NCBI GenBank assembly: GCA_021784495.1
Contig: JAJXSQ010000151.1
Coordinates: 1-5,851 of the forward strand
DNA from: Myxococcales bacterium
GTDB taxonomy: Bacteria > Myxococcota > Myxococcia > Myxococcales > Anaeromyxobacteraceae
DNA: 5,851 nt
Direction: 5' to 3'
Under the pieces are notes generated by a model that saw only the letters and a program-made list of their open reading frames with translations, was not told where the DNA came from and did no database searches. Positions 1-5,411 of the stretch are shown here, one piece after another; positions within the stretch are counted from its first letter, which is position 1; every line of letters starts with the position of its first letter. Made by a program: the position numbers and the translations under genes.

Positions 1-357
1 CGCCGGGAGGCCGCGCCGGCCGGGCCGCGCCGCGAGCACCGCGCGGACCATCCGGATCGGGGCGGTGGGCGCGGGCCGTTCGTCCCCGGCGACCGCAAGA
101 AGGGGTACACCGGCCCTCGTCTCCCGGGGGACAAGGGGCCCCACCGGCCCCCCGCCGAGAAGAAGAGCCTCACCCACAACCCCTTCGCCGCCCTCGCCGC
201 CAAGCTCGCCGAGGGCGCCGCGCCCTCGCCGGCCGCCGCGGCGGCGCCCGGGGAGCCGCCCGTCGAGACCCCCGAGCCGGTCGCAGCCGCCGCCCCCGAG
301 CCGGCGCCGGCGCTGGAGGGCGCGCCCGCCACGCCGGCGGAGAGCTCGCAGAGCTGA
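1..357 (+). CDS. 3' end of a gene encoding a basic, Ala/Pro-rich tail (partial at left edge)
   Basis: Reading frame 1 is open from the left edge to a TGA at 355-357, giving the last 118 residues of a protein whose start lies outside the window. Nearly every third codon position is G or C, as in the surrounding real genes, which supports this frame over the overlapping ones. Residues 1-55 of the visible part are basic and rich in Gly, Pro and Arg (for example FVPGDRKKGYTGPRLPGDKG). A short segment, KKSLTHNPFAALAAKLAEG (about 54-72), could form an amphipathic helix. The last 45 residues are almost entirely Ala, Pro and Glu and are probably disordered. No catalytic motif, membrane segment or known domain is visible. 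A basic tail of this kind would suit a nucleic-acid-binding or ribosome-associated protein, but that is inference and I do not recognise the family. Confidence 0.75.
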   Translation, partial: RREAAPAGPRREHRADHPDRGGGRGPFVPGDRKKGYTGPRLPGDKGPHRPPAEKKSLTHNPFAALAAKLAEGAAPSPAAAAAPGEPPVETPEPVAAAAPEPAPALEGAPATPAESSQS

Positions 358-423
358 TCTCGAGGGGGCGCCGCGCCGCCCCGGCGAGCTCGCCCGGCCG
401 ATCTCGACGGGGCGCCGCCCCGG
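356..423 (+). repeat. Imperfect direct repeat of two GC-rich hairpin units
   Basis: GATCTCGA followed by a G run, CGCCGC and CCCGG occurs at 356-384 and again at 400-423, 44 bases apart. The first copy carries five extra bases (GCCGC); otherwise the copies differ at one base after GATCTCGA. The first copy starts inside the TGA stop codon of the upstream gene, so the repeat marks the gene end exactly. Both units are self-complementary (see the terminator entry). It may be a duplicated terminator or a small local repeat element. Confidence 0.6.
365..422 (+). terminator. Possible tandem transcription terminator hairpins after the partial gene
   Basis: GGGGCG (365-370) pairs with CGCCCC (377-382) around a 6-base loop. 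In the second unit, CGGGGC (408-413) pairs with GCCCCG (417-422) around a 3-base loop. They lie 8 and 51 bases after the stop codon. Neither is followed by a T run, so an intrinsic terminator of the classic type is not supported. They could act as 3'-end stabilising structures or as GC-rich terminators in a high-GC genome. Confidence 0.35.
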
Positions 424-463
424 GGCCCGGGCCGCCGGCGCCGGCACCGATCCGCCCTCCGGC

Positions 464-473
464 GTCGATCGAC
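464..473. promoter_or_regulatory. 10-bp perfect palindrome, possible operator
   Basis: GTCGATCGAC is a perfect palindrome about 90 bases upstream of the lipoprotein start codon. Its place in the only upstream region of that gene makes an operator plausible. A 10-bp palindrome can also arise by chance in DNA of this composition, and no adjacent convincing promoter is visible. A TTGACG at 516-521 resembles a -35 box, but nothing like a -10 box follows at the right distance. Confidence 0.25.
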
Positions 474-543
474 CGGCCCGATGACCATGGATCCGCACCG
501 CGCTCCCTGGCCACCTTGACGCCGTCCCGGCTCCGCGCCGGGG

Positions 544-557
544 CCTTGCGCAAGGAG
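544..557 (+). promoter_or_regulatory. Shine-Dalgarno of the lipoprotein gene inside a 12-bp palindrome
   Basis: AAGGAG at 552-557 lies 7 bases before the ATG at 565 and is a strong ribosome binding site, which settles the start of the lipoprotein gene. The first four bases of this site are the right half of the perfect palindrome CCTTGCGCAAGG (544-555). In RNA, CCTT could pair with AAGG around a GCGC loop and mask part of the site. In DNA the 12 bp could be bound by a dimeric regulator. Either role is inference. Confidence 0.6.
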
Positions 558-564
558 AGCCGCC

Positions 565-2856
565 ATGCGAGACGAGACCTCGGTTCGCCCCCGCCGCAGA
601 CACCTTGCACGGGGCGGCGCCGCCGGCTGCGCCGCCCTGCTGCTCGCGGCCTCCTGCGGGAAGGGCTCGTCGTCGAGCCCGCCCGCGGTCGTCCTCCAGC
701 CGAACGCCAGGGTGCTCGACGCCGCCGCCGCGGGGGCGTTGACCGCCTACGACTTCACCTCGGGCGTCATCCAGCTCTCCTCGCTCGCCGGATCGCTCGC
801 CGCGCTCTCGCCGGGCGACGTGATCGGGACGTCGCCGACCCCGGCGGCCCCCCACGGCTTCCTGCGCAAGGTGGTCTCCCTCGCCCCCGCCGCCGGCGGC
901 GGGGTCACCGTCCAGACGACGCAGGCCCGGCTCGACGAGGCGATCAAGAACGGATCGCTCGCCCAGAAGTTCAGCCTCGACCCGAGCCACGCCCACCTGA
1001 CGGCCCTCCAGTCCGGGGTGGGGCCGTTGCAGCCTTTGGGCCGCGCCCTCGTCGCCGGCGAACCGCGCTCCGGCGCCGGCTCCGGCTCGAGCGGCTTTGA
1101 CATCCCGGTGAGCCTGACCGTCAGCGACATGGGGAGCAATCTGACGATCAACGGGGACGTGGCCTTCTTCGCCGGCCTGGACGTCGGCGCCAGCGTCGAC
1201 ATGTTCTGCGGCGTGGACGGAAACCCGTGCCTCGGGTTCCGGGCGGTGGCCGAGCTCGTCGACAACGCCAGCGTCCAGATCCAGGGGACCATCGCCGCGC
1301 AGCTGTCGAAGTCGATCCCCATCGCCACCCTCGACTTCGACCCCATCACCTTCTTCATCGGGCCCTGGCCGGTGGTGCTCGTCCCGCAGCTCACCGTCAG
1401 CCTCAACCTCAGCGGCACGGCGCAGGTCAGCTTCTCCTACTCCGCCTCGGCCGCCGGGCCGCAGTTCGCCTACGGGGCGGTCTGGGACAGCAGCAACGGC
1501 TGGCAGCCCCAGGACTCGAGCTCCGGCCCGACCTACTCCTCGGCCCTCCAGAACCTGAACGCCCAGCTCACGGTGGCCGCCAAGGTCCCGGTCCAGTTCG
1601 AGGTGCTCCTCTACGACGTCGTCGGGCCGATCTTCACCGTCTCCTTCGGGCTGGACGCCCTGTACCAGATCCCCCACGACCCGGTCTGGGAGATCGATGG
1701 GACCGTCGAGGCCGACTTCGGCATCACCCTGTCCCTCCCCATCCTGGGGAGCATGGGCACCTTCCAGACGGCGCTCCTCAAGGACAAGGTGGTCATCGCC
1801 AAGGCGCCCAACACCCCGCCGCAGATCACCATCGTCGCCCCCGCGAACGGCGGCTTCGTCAGCACCGCGCTCCCCGACGACGGCCTCGTCTACCTCCAGG
1901 CGACGACCTTCGACGACGAGGACGGGCCGAACTGCTGCACCGTGACCTGGTCGGCCACGAACGGCGGCGCCACCGCCACCGCCACCGGCGCCACCAACAC
2001 CCTCGTCCTGACCGTCCCCGGGACCTACACCGTGACCGGGACCGCCGCCGACTCGGGCGGCCTCACCACCTCCGCGTCGGTCACGATCACCGCCGGCGCC
2101 CCGCCCGTCGCCGCCCGGGTCCTCCTCCCCAACACCGACTGCGCCAACCGCCTCCTCACCGGGATCCCGACGCTGCTCGAGGCCGACCCGGGGCCGGGGC
2201 TCACCGGCCTCCCCTTCTCCTGCACCTTCACGAGCGACGACCCGAACGACACCCAGTTCCCGCTCACCGTGGACCAGAACCACACGACGACCTACACCCA
2301 GTGCGAGCCGGGGAGCGCCGGCTGCTGCCAGGCGGAGGTGACCTTCGACACCGCCGGCCCGCGGAACGTCACGGTCGCCGTCACCCAGTACGCGGCCGAC
2401 CTCGTCACCCCGACCGGCACGGGGACCGCGCAGCAGGCCGTCACCGTGACCACCCCCGCGATCGGGCCGCAGCCCGATCTCTTCGCCCCCGGCCCGACGA
2501 GCTGCACGCACCAGAGCCTCGGCGAGTTCAGCGGCTCGCTCACACTCTGGGCCTGGGTCTACGGCGGGCAGGCGCCCGTCACCACCGCCTGGAGCTTCCA
2601 GCCGCCCGCCTCCGGCTGCCCCGCGGTCCCGTTCACCCCCTCGTACGTCCCGGCCACGGTCTGCCTGATCGGCCAGCCGTGCCCCGCGCAGTACGTCGTC
2701 GCCGGACCGGCCATCGCGGCGCTCGGCACCGCCGCCTGCCCGGCGCTCTCGCCGGCCGGTCAGTACGGGACGCTCCGTTACACCGCCACCGACGCGAACG
2801 GGGCGACCGGGACCGACTTCTTCTGGCTCGCGCTCTTCAACGACACGGTCCTCTGA
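565..2856 (+). CDS. Large predicted lipoprotein with beta-rich N-terminal half and three Ig/PKD-like domains
   Basis: The 763-residue product begins with an Arg-rich n-region (RPRRRHLARGG), a hydrophobic stretch and the lipobox-like LAASC, so Cys31 is the likely lipidated residue after signal peptidase II cleavage. The double arginines give only weak resemblance to a Tat signal. A Gly/Ser linker (GKGSSSS) follows. Residues about 45-150 include GDVIGTSP, GFLRKVVSL and VQTTQARLDEAI, a pattern I recall loosely from other secreted bacterial proteins. Residues about 165-410 alternate polar and hydrophobic positions, as expected of long beta strands, and hold a CGVDGNPC loop (215-222). Three Ig/PKD-like domains follow: about 418-510 (PPQITIVAP to TVTGTAADSGG), 513-630 and 633-763. 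Twelve of the 14 cysteines after Cys31 lie in the last 310 residues, including vicinal pairs 457/458 and 587/588, so disulfides are likely. No catalytic motif or C-terminal anchor is seen. It probably acts at the envelope or cell surface in binding or structure; the substrate is unknown. It has its own ribosome binding site and no same-strand partner. Confidence 0.88.
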   Translation: MRDETSVRPRRRHLARGGAAGCAALLLAASCGKGSSSSPPAVVLQPNARVLDAAAAGALTAYDFTSGVIQLSSLAGSLAALSPGDVIGTSPTPAAPHGFLRKVVSLAPAAGGGVTVQTTQARLDEAIKNGSLAQKFSLDPSHAHLTALQSGVGPLQPLGRALVAGEPRSGAGSGSSGFDIPVSLTVSDMGSNLTINGDVAFFAGLDVGASVDMFCGVDGNPCLGFRAVAELVDNASVQIQGTIAAQLSKSIPIATLDFDPITFFIGPWPVVLVPQLTVSLNLSGTAQVSFSYSASAAGPQFAYGAVWDSSNGWQPQDSSSGPTYSSALQNLNAQLTVAAKVPVQFEVLLYDVVGPIFTVSFGLDALYQIPHDPVWEIDGTVEADFGITLSLPILGSMGTFQTALLKDKVVIAKAPNTPPQITIVAPANGGFVSTALPDDGLVYLQATTFDDEDGPNCCTVTWSATNGGATATATGATNTLVLTVPGTYTVTGTAADSGGLTTSASVTITAGAPPVAARVLLPNTDCANRLLTGIPTLLEADPGPGLTGLPFSCTFTSDDPNDTQFPLTVDQNHTTTYTQCEPGSAGCCQAEVTFDTAGPRNVTVAVTQYAADLVTPTGTGTAQQAVTVTTPAIGPQPDLFAPGPTSCTHQSLGEFSGSLTLWAWVYGGQAPVTTAWSFQPPASGCPAVPFTPSYVPATVCLIGQPCPAQYVVAGPAIAALGTAACPALSPAGQYGTLRYTATDANGATGTDFFWLALFNDTVL
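1969..1995 (+). repeat. Short GCCACC tandem repeat within the lipoprotein gene
   Basis: GCCACC occurs three times in a row (1969-1986) and once more at 1990-1995 after GGC. It encodes the Ala-Thr run ATATATGAT (residues 469-477) in the first Ig/PKD-like domain. The six-base unit keeps the reading frame if copies are gained or lost, so it could vary in length between strains. It may equally be simple low-complexity coding sequence. Confidence 0.5.
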
Positions 2857-2879
2857 GCCGCGCCCTGGCAGGTCCGATC

Positions 2880-2904
2880 CCCCCCCCCGGCGAGCGGGGG
2901 GGGG
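2880..2904. terminator. C/G hairpin between convergent genes, probable bidirectional terminator
   Basis: A run of ten C (2879-2888) and a run of nine G (2896-2904) form a 10-bp stem, including G2889-C2895, around the 5-base loop GCGAG. The stem lies 23 bases after the lipoprotein stop and 52 bases after the stop of the convergent regulator gene on the other strand, where a shared terminator is expected. No T run follows on either strand, so it is not a textbook intrinsic terminator. The homopolymer runs are also prone to slippage and sequencing error. Confidence 0.5.
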
Positions 2905-2956
2905 CCGGAGCGGCGAAGGACCGGGCCGCGCCGGGATGGAGCCGGCCCCGGGACGC

Positions 2957-3304
2957 TCAGGGCGACCGGTCCGGGGCGGCGCGGGCGAGCCAGGCGACGA
3001 GCCCGAGCCGCGAGGCCACCCCGAGCCGGCGGAAGACGCTCGCGGCCTGGTTCGCCACGGTCCGCGGCGACGTCCCCCGCCGCCGCGCGATCTCCGCGTT
3101 GGAGTGGCCCGCCGCCATGAGGTGCGCGACCTCGGCCTGCGCCGGCGTCAGCTCGCGGTCGAGCGTCTCTCGGTCGCACGGCTCCGGACACTCGAGCAGC
3201 GCGAACGAGTCGCCGCCGACGTCGATCCGCCACGCCGCGCCGCCGCTCCCGATCGCGGGGACCGGCCGCTCCAGCCCTGCCGCGCCCTTCTCCGCTCGCG
3301 CCAC
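2957..3304 (-). CDS. Small stand-alone LuxR-type helix-turn-helix regulator
   Basis: The product is 115 residues from the GTG at 3304. This start is chosen because GGAGGA (fwd TCCTCC, 3310-3315) lies 5 bases before it. The ATG at 3331 would add nine residues but has no ribosome binding site, and an in-frame stop lies 3 bases beyond it. Residues about 52-106 are a LuxR/GerE-type DNA-binding domain: LTPAQAEVAHLMAAG, then SNAEIARRRGTSPRTVANQ, then VFRRLGVASRLGLVAWL. The usual Lys and His of the recognition helix (TVKNH-like) are Ala and Gln here. Before it, WRIDVGGDSFALLE looks like a two-strand beta hairpin, comparable to WSLVDQCDSDGKRYLLA in the large regulator at 4300-5343. There is no receiver, GAF or autoinducer domain, so any signal must come through this short segment, a partner protein or expression level. 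It converges on the lipoprotein gene and is divergent from the HAD gene; control of either is possible but unproven. Confidence 0.82.
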   Translation of the reverse strand: MARAEKGAAGLERPVPAIGSGGAAWRIDVGGDSFALLECPEPCDRETLDRELTPAQAEVAHLMAAGHSNAEIARRRGTSPRTVANQAASVFRRLGVASRLGLVAWLARAAPDRSP

Positions 3305-3309
3305 CCGGC

Positions 3310-3315
3310 TCCTCC
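3310..3315 (-). promoter_or_regulatory. Shine-Dalgarno that decides the start of the small regulator
   Basis: On the minus strand GGAGGA is followed by five bases and GTG (3304-3302). It is among the strongest ribosome binding sites in the window and lies inside the longer reading frame that starts at 3331, so it favours the shorter 115-residue product. Confidence 0.65.
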
Positions 3316-3515
3316 GACACTCCCAGTCCATGCGTCAGTTCACCACAGGATCGGCGCTGCCAGCCGCTCCGGCCACGCCCCTCCCGGGGAAGGTGCCGGA
3401 GGTCTTGGCGCGATGCGGCGCGACATCCTCGCGAGGCCCCATCTCCACCGCGGATCGGTCCGCTCGCCGCGGCCCGGGCGCAGCCCCTCTCGGGCGGGGG
3501 CGCGACGGACGGGGA

Positions 3516-3536
3516 GGCGGCCGCGGAGGGGCCGCC
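3516..3536 (+). promoter_or_regulatory. Stable hairpin just upstream of the HAD gene ribosome binding site
   Basis: GGCGGCC (3516-3522) pairs with GGCCGCC (3530-3536) around the loop GCGGAGG. The hairpin ends 5 bases before the weak AGGGA ribosome binding site (3542-3546) of the gene starting at 3553. If transcription begins upstream of it, it would sit in the 5' leader and could affect translation or termination. The function is inference. Confidence 0.35.
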
Positions 3537-3552
3537 GTGCTAGGGATCTCGG

Positions 3553-4278
3553 ATGGTTCCGTTCGGCAGGACCGCCGCCATCTTCGACGTCGACGACTCG
3601 CTCCTCGACGGCAACGCGGGGACCATCTTCACCTGGTACCTCTACCGCGAGAAGGTCATGCGCCCCGAGGTCCGGTCGCGCATTCCCCGGGTGATCTACG
3701 ACTACGCCCGCCACCGGCTCGGGGAGCTCGACATGGTCGAGCTCGGATCGCGCTGCCACCAGGGGCTCCGCGCCGACGAGCTCAAGGCGCACGCCCACCT
3801 CTGCTTCGAGCGCCACCTCCGCAAGCGGATCACCTCGGGCGCGCTCCGCCAGCTCCGCCGGCACCTCCTCTCCGGCCACTTCGTCCTGCTCGCCTCCGGC
3901 TCTCCCCAGTACGTCATCGACGAGCTGGGCGCCCACCTCCGGGCCCACGCCGCGATCGGCACCCGGACCCGGATCGTCGACGGGCGGGCGACCGATCAGA
4001 TCGTCCCGCCGGTCGTCTTCCGCGACGGGAAGCGGGAGGCAGTCGAGAGGGCCTGCGAGCGGTGGGATCTGGACCTGTCGCGGAGCTGGCTCTACTCGGA
4101 CTCACCGGCCGACGAGCCGCTCTTCGAGGCGGTCGGCCACCCGGTCGTGGTGAACCCTCGCCCCGCCTTCCGCGCCGAGGCCGAGCGGAGGGGGTGGCCG
4201 GTCGTCGCCTGGGCGGACCGGAGCCGGCCCGGCGCCGACGCCGAGGGAGCCGACGAGTGGGGGAGCTGGGACGGGTGA
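3553..4278 (+). CDS. HAD-superfamily subfamily IB hydrolase (phosphoserine phosphatase-like)
   Basis: The 241-residue product is a typical length for subfamily IB enzymes, which hydrolyse phosphate monoesters through an aspartyl-phosphate. All four HAD motifs are present. Motif I is FDVDDSLLDG, with nucleophile Asp12 and acid/base Asp14. Motif II is LLASGS with Ser115. Motif III is DGKREAV with Lys160. Motif IV is YSDSPADEPLFEAVGHP with Asp183 and Asp187, followed by VVVNPRPAFRAEAERRGWPV, which closely matches the end of the subfamily as I know it (SerB-related and CicA-like hydrolases). Residues 20-110 are the helical cap between motifs I and II. No signal peptide is seen, so it is probably cytoplasmic. 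The start is fixed by an in-frame TAG at 3541; AGGGA (3542-3546) is a weak ribosome binding site. The substrate cannot be read from sequence, and a dedicated serine-pathway role is not supported because no serine genes are nearby. The last 20 residues are acidic, Gly-rich and probably disordered. Confidence 0.92.
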   Translation: MVPFGRTAAIFDVDDSLLDGNAGTIFTWYLYREKVMRPEVRSRIPRVIYDYARHRLGELDMVELGSRCHQGLRADELKAHAHLCFERHLRKRITSGALRQLRRHLLSGHFVLLASGSPQYVIDELGAHLRAHAAIGTRTRIVDGRATDQIVPPVVFRDGKREAVERACERWDLDLSRSWLYSDSPADEPLFEAVGHPVVVNPRPAFRAEAERRGWPVVAWADRSRPGADAEGADEWGSWDG

Positions 4279-4299
4279 CGGCGGCGGCAGGGAGCCGAT

Positions 4300-5343
4300 C
4301 TAGACTGGACCGGCCCCGCCCAGCAGCGGGCCGAAGCGCCGCATCAGCTCGGCCCGGGAGACGCAGCCCAGCTTGCGGCGCGCCGCCTCGAGGTGCGACG
4401 AGACCGCCGACGGCGAGAGGCCGAGCTGGTAGCCGATGAGCTTGTTCTGGTACCCCATGGCCGCGAACGCCAGGACCGACCGCTGGCGCTCGGTGAGCCT
4501 CCTCGGGTCGGCCACGCCTGGCGAGTTCCGCCGGGCGAGCAGGTAGCGCTTTCCGTCGGAGTCGCACTGGTCGACGAGCGACCACCTCCCCTCCACGAGC
4601 CCTCGCCAGAGCCCCAGCGCCTCCTCGGGATCGACCCGGCGCAGGGGGCCGCGCGCTCGCTCCATGCGCCTGACCGCATCGGCGAGGCTGCGGCGGGCCT
4701 GCTCCGGCCGTGCGCCCCCCTCCGCGTCGAGCACCCGACCCCGGGGATCGAGGACCGCCTCGAGCGGCGCGCCCGGCGACGGCCCGGGCCGTTCGCCGCG
4801 AAGAGCCCGCCGCAGGCGGAGGCTCGCGCCGAGGTGCGCGGCGAAGAGCGTCAGCTGGTGCAGCGTGCGCGCCGGCAGGCGCTCCTCCCCGGTCGGGAGG
4901 GCGCTCGAGATGAGGACCGTTCCCCCGTCCGGTCCGCTGCCGAAGATTCCGAGGGCATCCCCGACCCCGAGATGGCGGAGGAGGGAGCGTTGGTGGGCGA
5001 GGAGCCCCCTGCCTCGGGCGATGCGCCTCCCCACGTACTCCACCGGGGGGGTCGGCGCCCAGAGCAGCCGGGTCGCCTCGGCAGGAGCGTGCCGGGCGAA
5101 CCGCTCGCTCTGCCTCACCATCTGCCTGAACTGGGCGAGCGTGAGCGCCCCGGCCACCGCCTCCTCCTCGACGACCCGAGACCCGTCCGGGGAGAGGCGA
5201 TAGATCTGGCCGAAGAAGCCCGGTCCGGCGTCGAGTGGCGCCAGGGTCTCGAGGATGGAGGAGAGCCACGCCCGGTCGTCCTCGCCCCCCTGGTAGCAGG
5301 CCTCCACCGCGCGGATGGCGTCGAACCTCGTGCCGCGAGCCAT
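4300..5343 (-). CDS. LuxR-family transcriptional regulator with N-terminal sensor-like region
   Basis: The product is 347 residues. The C-terminal LuxR/GerE helix-turn-helix spans about 283-337: LTERQRSVLAFAAMGYQNK, LIGYQLGLSPSAVSSHLEAA, then RRKLGCVSRAELMRRF. It should bind DNA as a dimer. Just before it, GRWSLVDQCDSDGKRYLLARRN (251-273) looks like a beta-hairpin segment. Residues 1-180 alternate helices and strands (for example FFGQIYRLSPDGSRVVEEE and GIFGSGPDGGTVLISSALP) in a manner compatible with a GAF-like sensor domain, though I cannot confirm the fold. A second short segment, LEAVLDPRGRVLDAEGG (194-210), precedes an Arg-rich helix. There is no receiver Asp or autoinducer-domain signature. 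The start ATG at 5343 has GAGG (fwd CCTC, 5351-5354) 7 bases upstream. I associate this layout with a family common in myxobacteria. The gene converges on the HAD gene with 21 bases between stops. Target genes and ligand are unknown. Confidence 0.88.
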   Translation of the reverse strand: MARGTRFDAIRAVEACYQGGEDDRAWLSSILETLAPLDAGPGFFGQIYRLSPDGSRVVEEEAVAGALTLAQFRQMVRQSERFARHAPAEATRLLWAPTPPVEYVGRRIARGRGLLAHQRSLLRHLGVGDALGIFGSGPDGGTVLISSALPTGEERLPARTLHQLTLFAAHLGASLRLRRALRGERPGPSPGAPLEAVLDPRGRVLDAEGGARPEQARRSLADAVRRMERARGPLRRVDPEEALGLWRGLVEGRWSLVDQCDSDGKRYLLARRNSPGVADPRRLTERQRSVLAFAAMGYQNKLIGYQLGLSPSAVSSHLEAARRKLGCVSRAELMRRFGPLLGGAGPV

Positions 5344-5365
5344 GCAGCCCCCTCGCGCTTCACTT

Positions 5366-5385
5366 TCGGTCCGATATCATCCGGA
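5366..5385 (-). promoter_or_regulatory. Possible promoter or operator patch upstream of the large regulator
   Basis: This is the least GC-rich patch in the intergenic region. On the minus strand TGATAT (fwd 5374-5379) is a poor -10-like hexamer that would give a leader of about 20-25 bases. No good -35 box lies 17 bases upstream (GTGTGG there). TCCG (5370-5373) and CGGA (5382-5385) form a short dyad around it, which could be an operator. All of this is weak. Confidence 0.22.
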
Positions 5386-5411
5386 GGCGCATCGCGCCAC
5401 ACCCCGACGGG

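Larger units (their letters stand above)
3305..3552. other. Divergent intergenic region between the small regulator and the HAD gene
   Basis: These 248 bases must hold the promoters of both flanking genes. I see no convincing -35/-10 pair. A direct repeat GGCGCGA occurs at 3407-3413 and 3417-3423, exactly 10 bp apart and so on the same DNA face, which would suit a tandem operator but could be chance. Longer open frames that cross the region are Arg/Pro-rich and show no coding signal. Confidence 0.5.

Noticed and set aside
65..484. A 139-codon + strand frame beginning at a GTG near the left edge
   Set aside because: It is Arg/Pro/Ser-rich and runs across the hairpin repeats. Frame 1 gives a better protein that ends at 357 with third positions almost all G or C.
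516..544. TTGACG at 516-521 as a -35 promoter element for the lipoprotein gene
   Set aside because: The region 16-18 bases downstream is GC-only (CGCCGGGGCC), with nothing like a -10 hexamer.
565..660. Tat-type signal peptide on the lipoprotein
   Set aside because: The arginine run lacks the typical S/T-R-R-x-F-L-K pattern (His sits where Phe is expected), so ordinary Sec export with lipid modification is simpler.
747..1418. A 223-codon - strand frame antisense to the lipoprotein gene
   Set aside because: No ribosome binding site or domain was seen, and the + strand frame has signal peptide and domain structure throughout.
2957..3331. Small regulator as a truncated pseudogene of a larger LuxR protein
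   Set aside because: It has its own strong ribosome binding site, an intact complete helix-turn-helix and no recognisable sensor remnants upstream, so a genuine small gene is more likely, though not certain.
3340..3948. A 202-codon - strand frame antisense to the HAD gene
   Set aside because: The overlapping + strand frame has all four HAD motifs. The antisense product (Val/Glu/Arg-rich) is the usual mirror frame of a high-GC gene.
1227..4439. A 1070-codon open frame on the + strand spanning several genes
   Set aside because: The translation is dominated by Arg, Pro, Gly and His with no domain, and it crosses well-supported genes on both strands. Long open frames in the wrong phase are expected at this GC content.
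3914..5269. A 451-codon open frame on the - strand overlapping the large regulator
   Set aside because: It is a frame-shifted shadow of the regulator gene: Arg/Pro/Ala-rich, no recognisable motif, and it also crosses the HAD gene.
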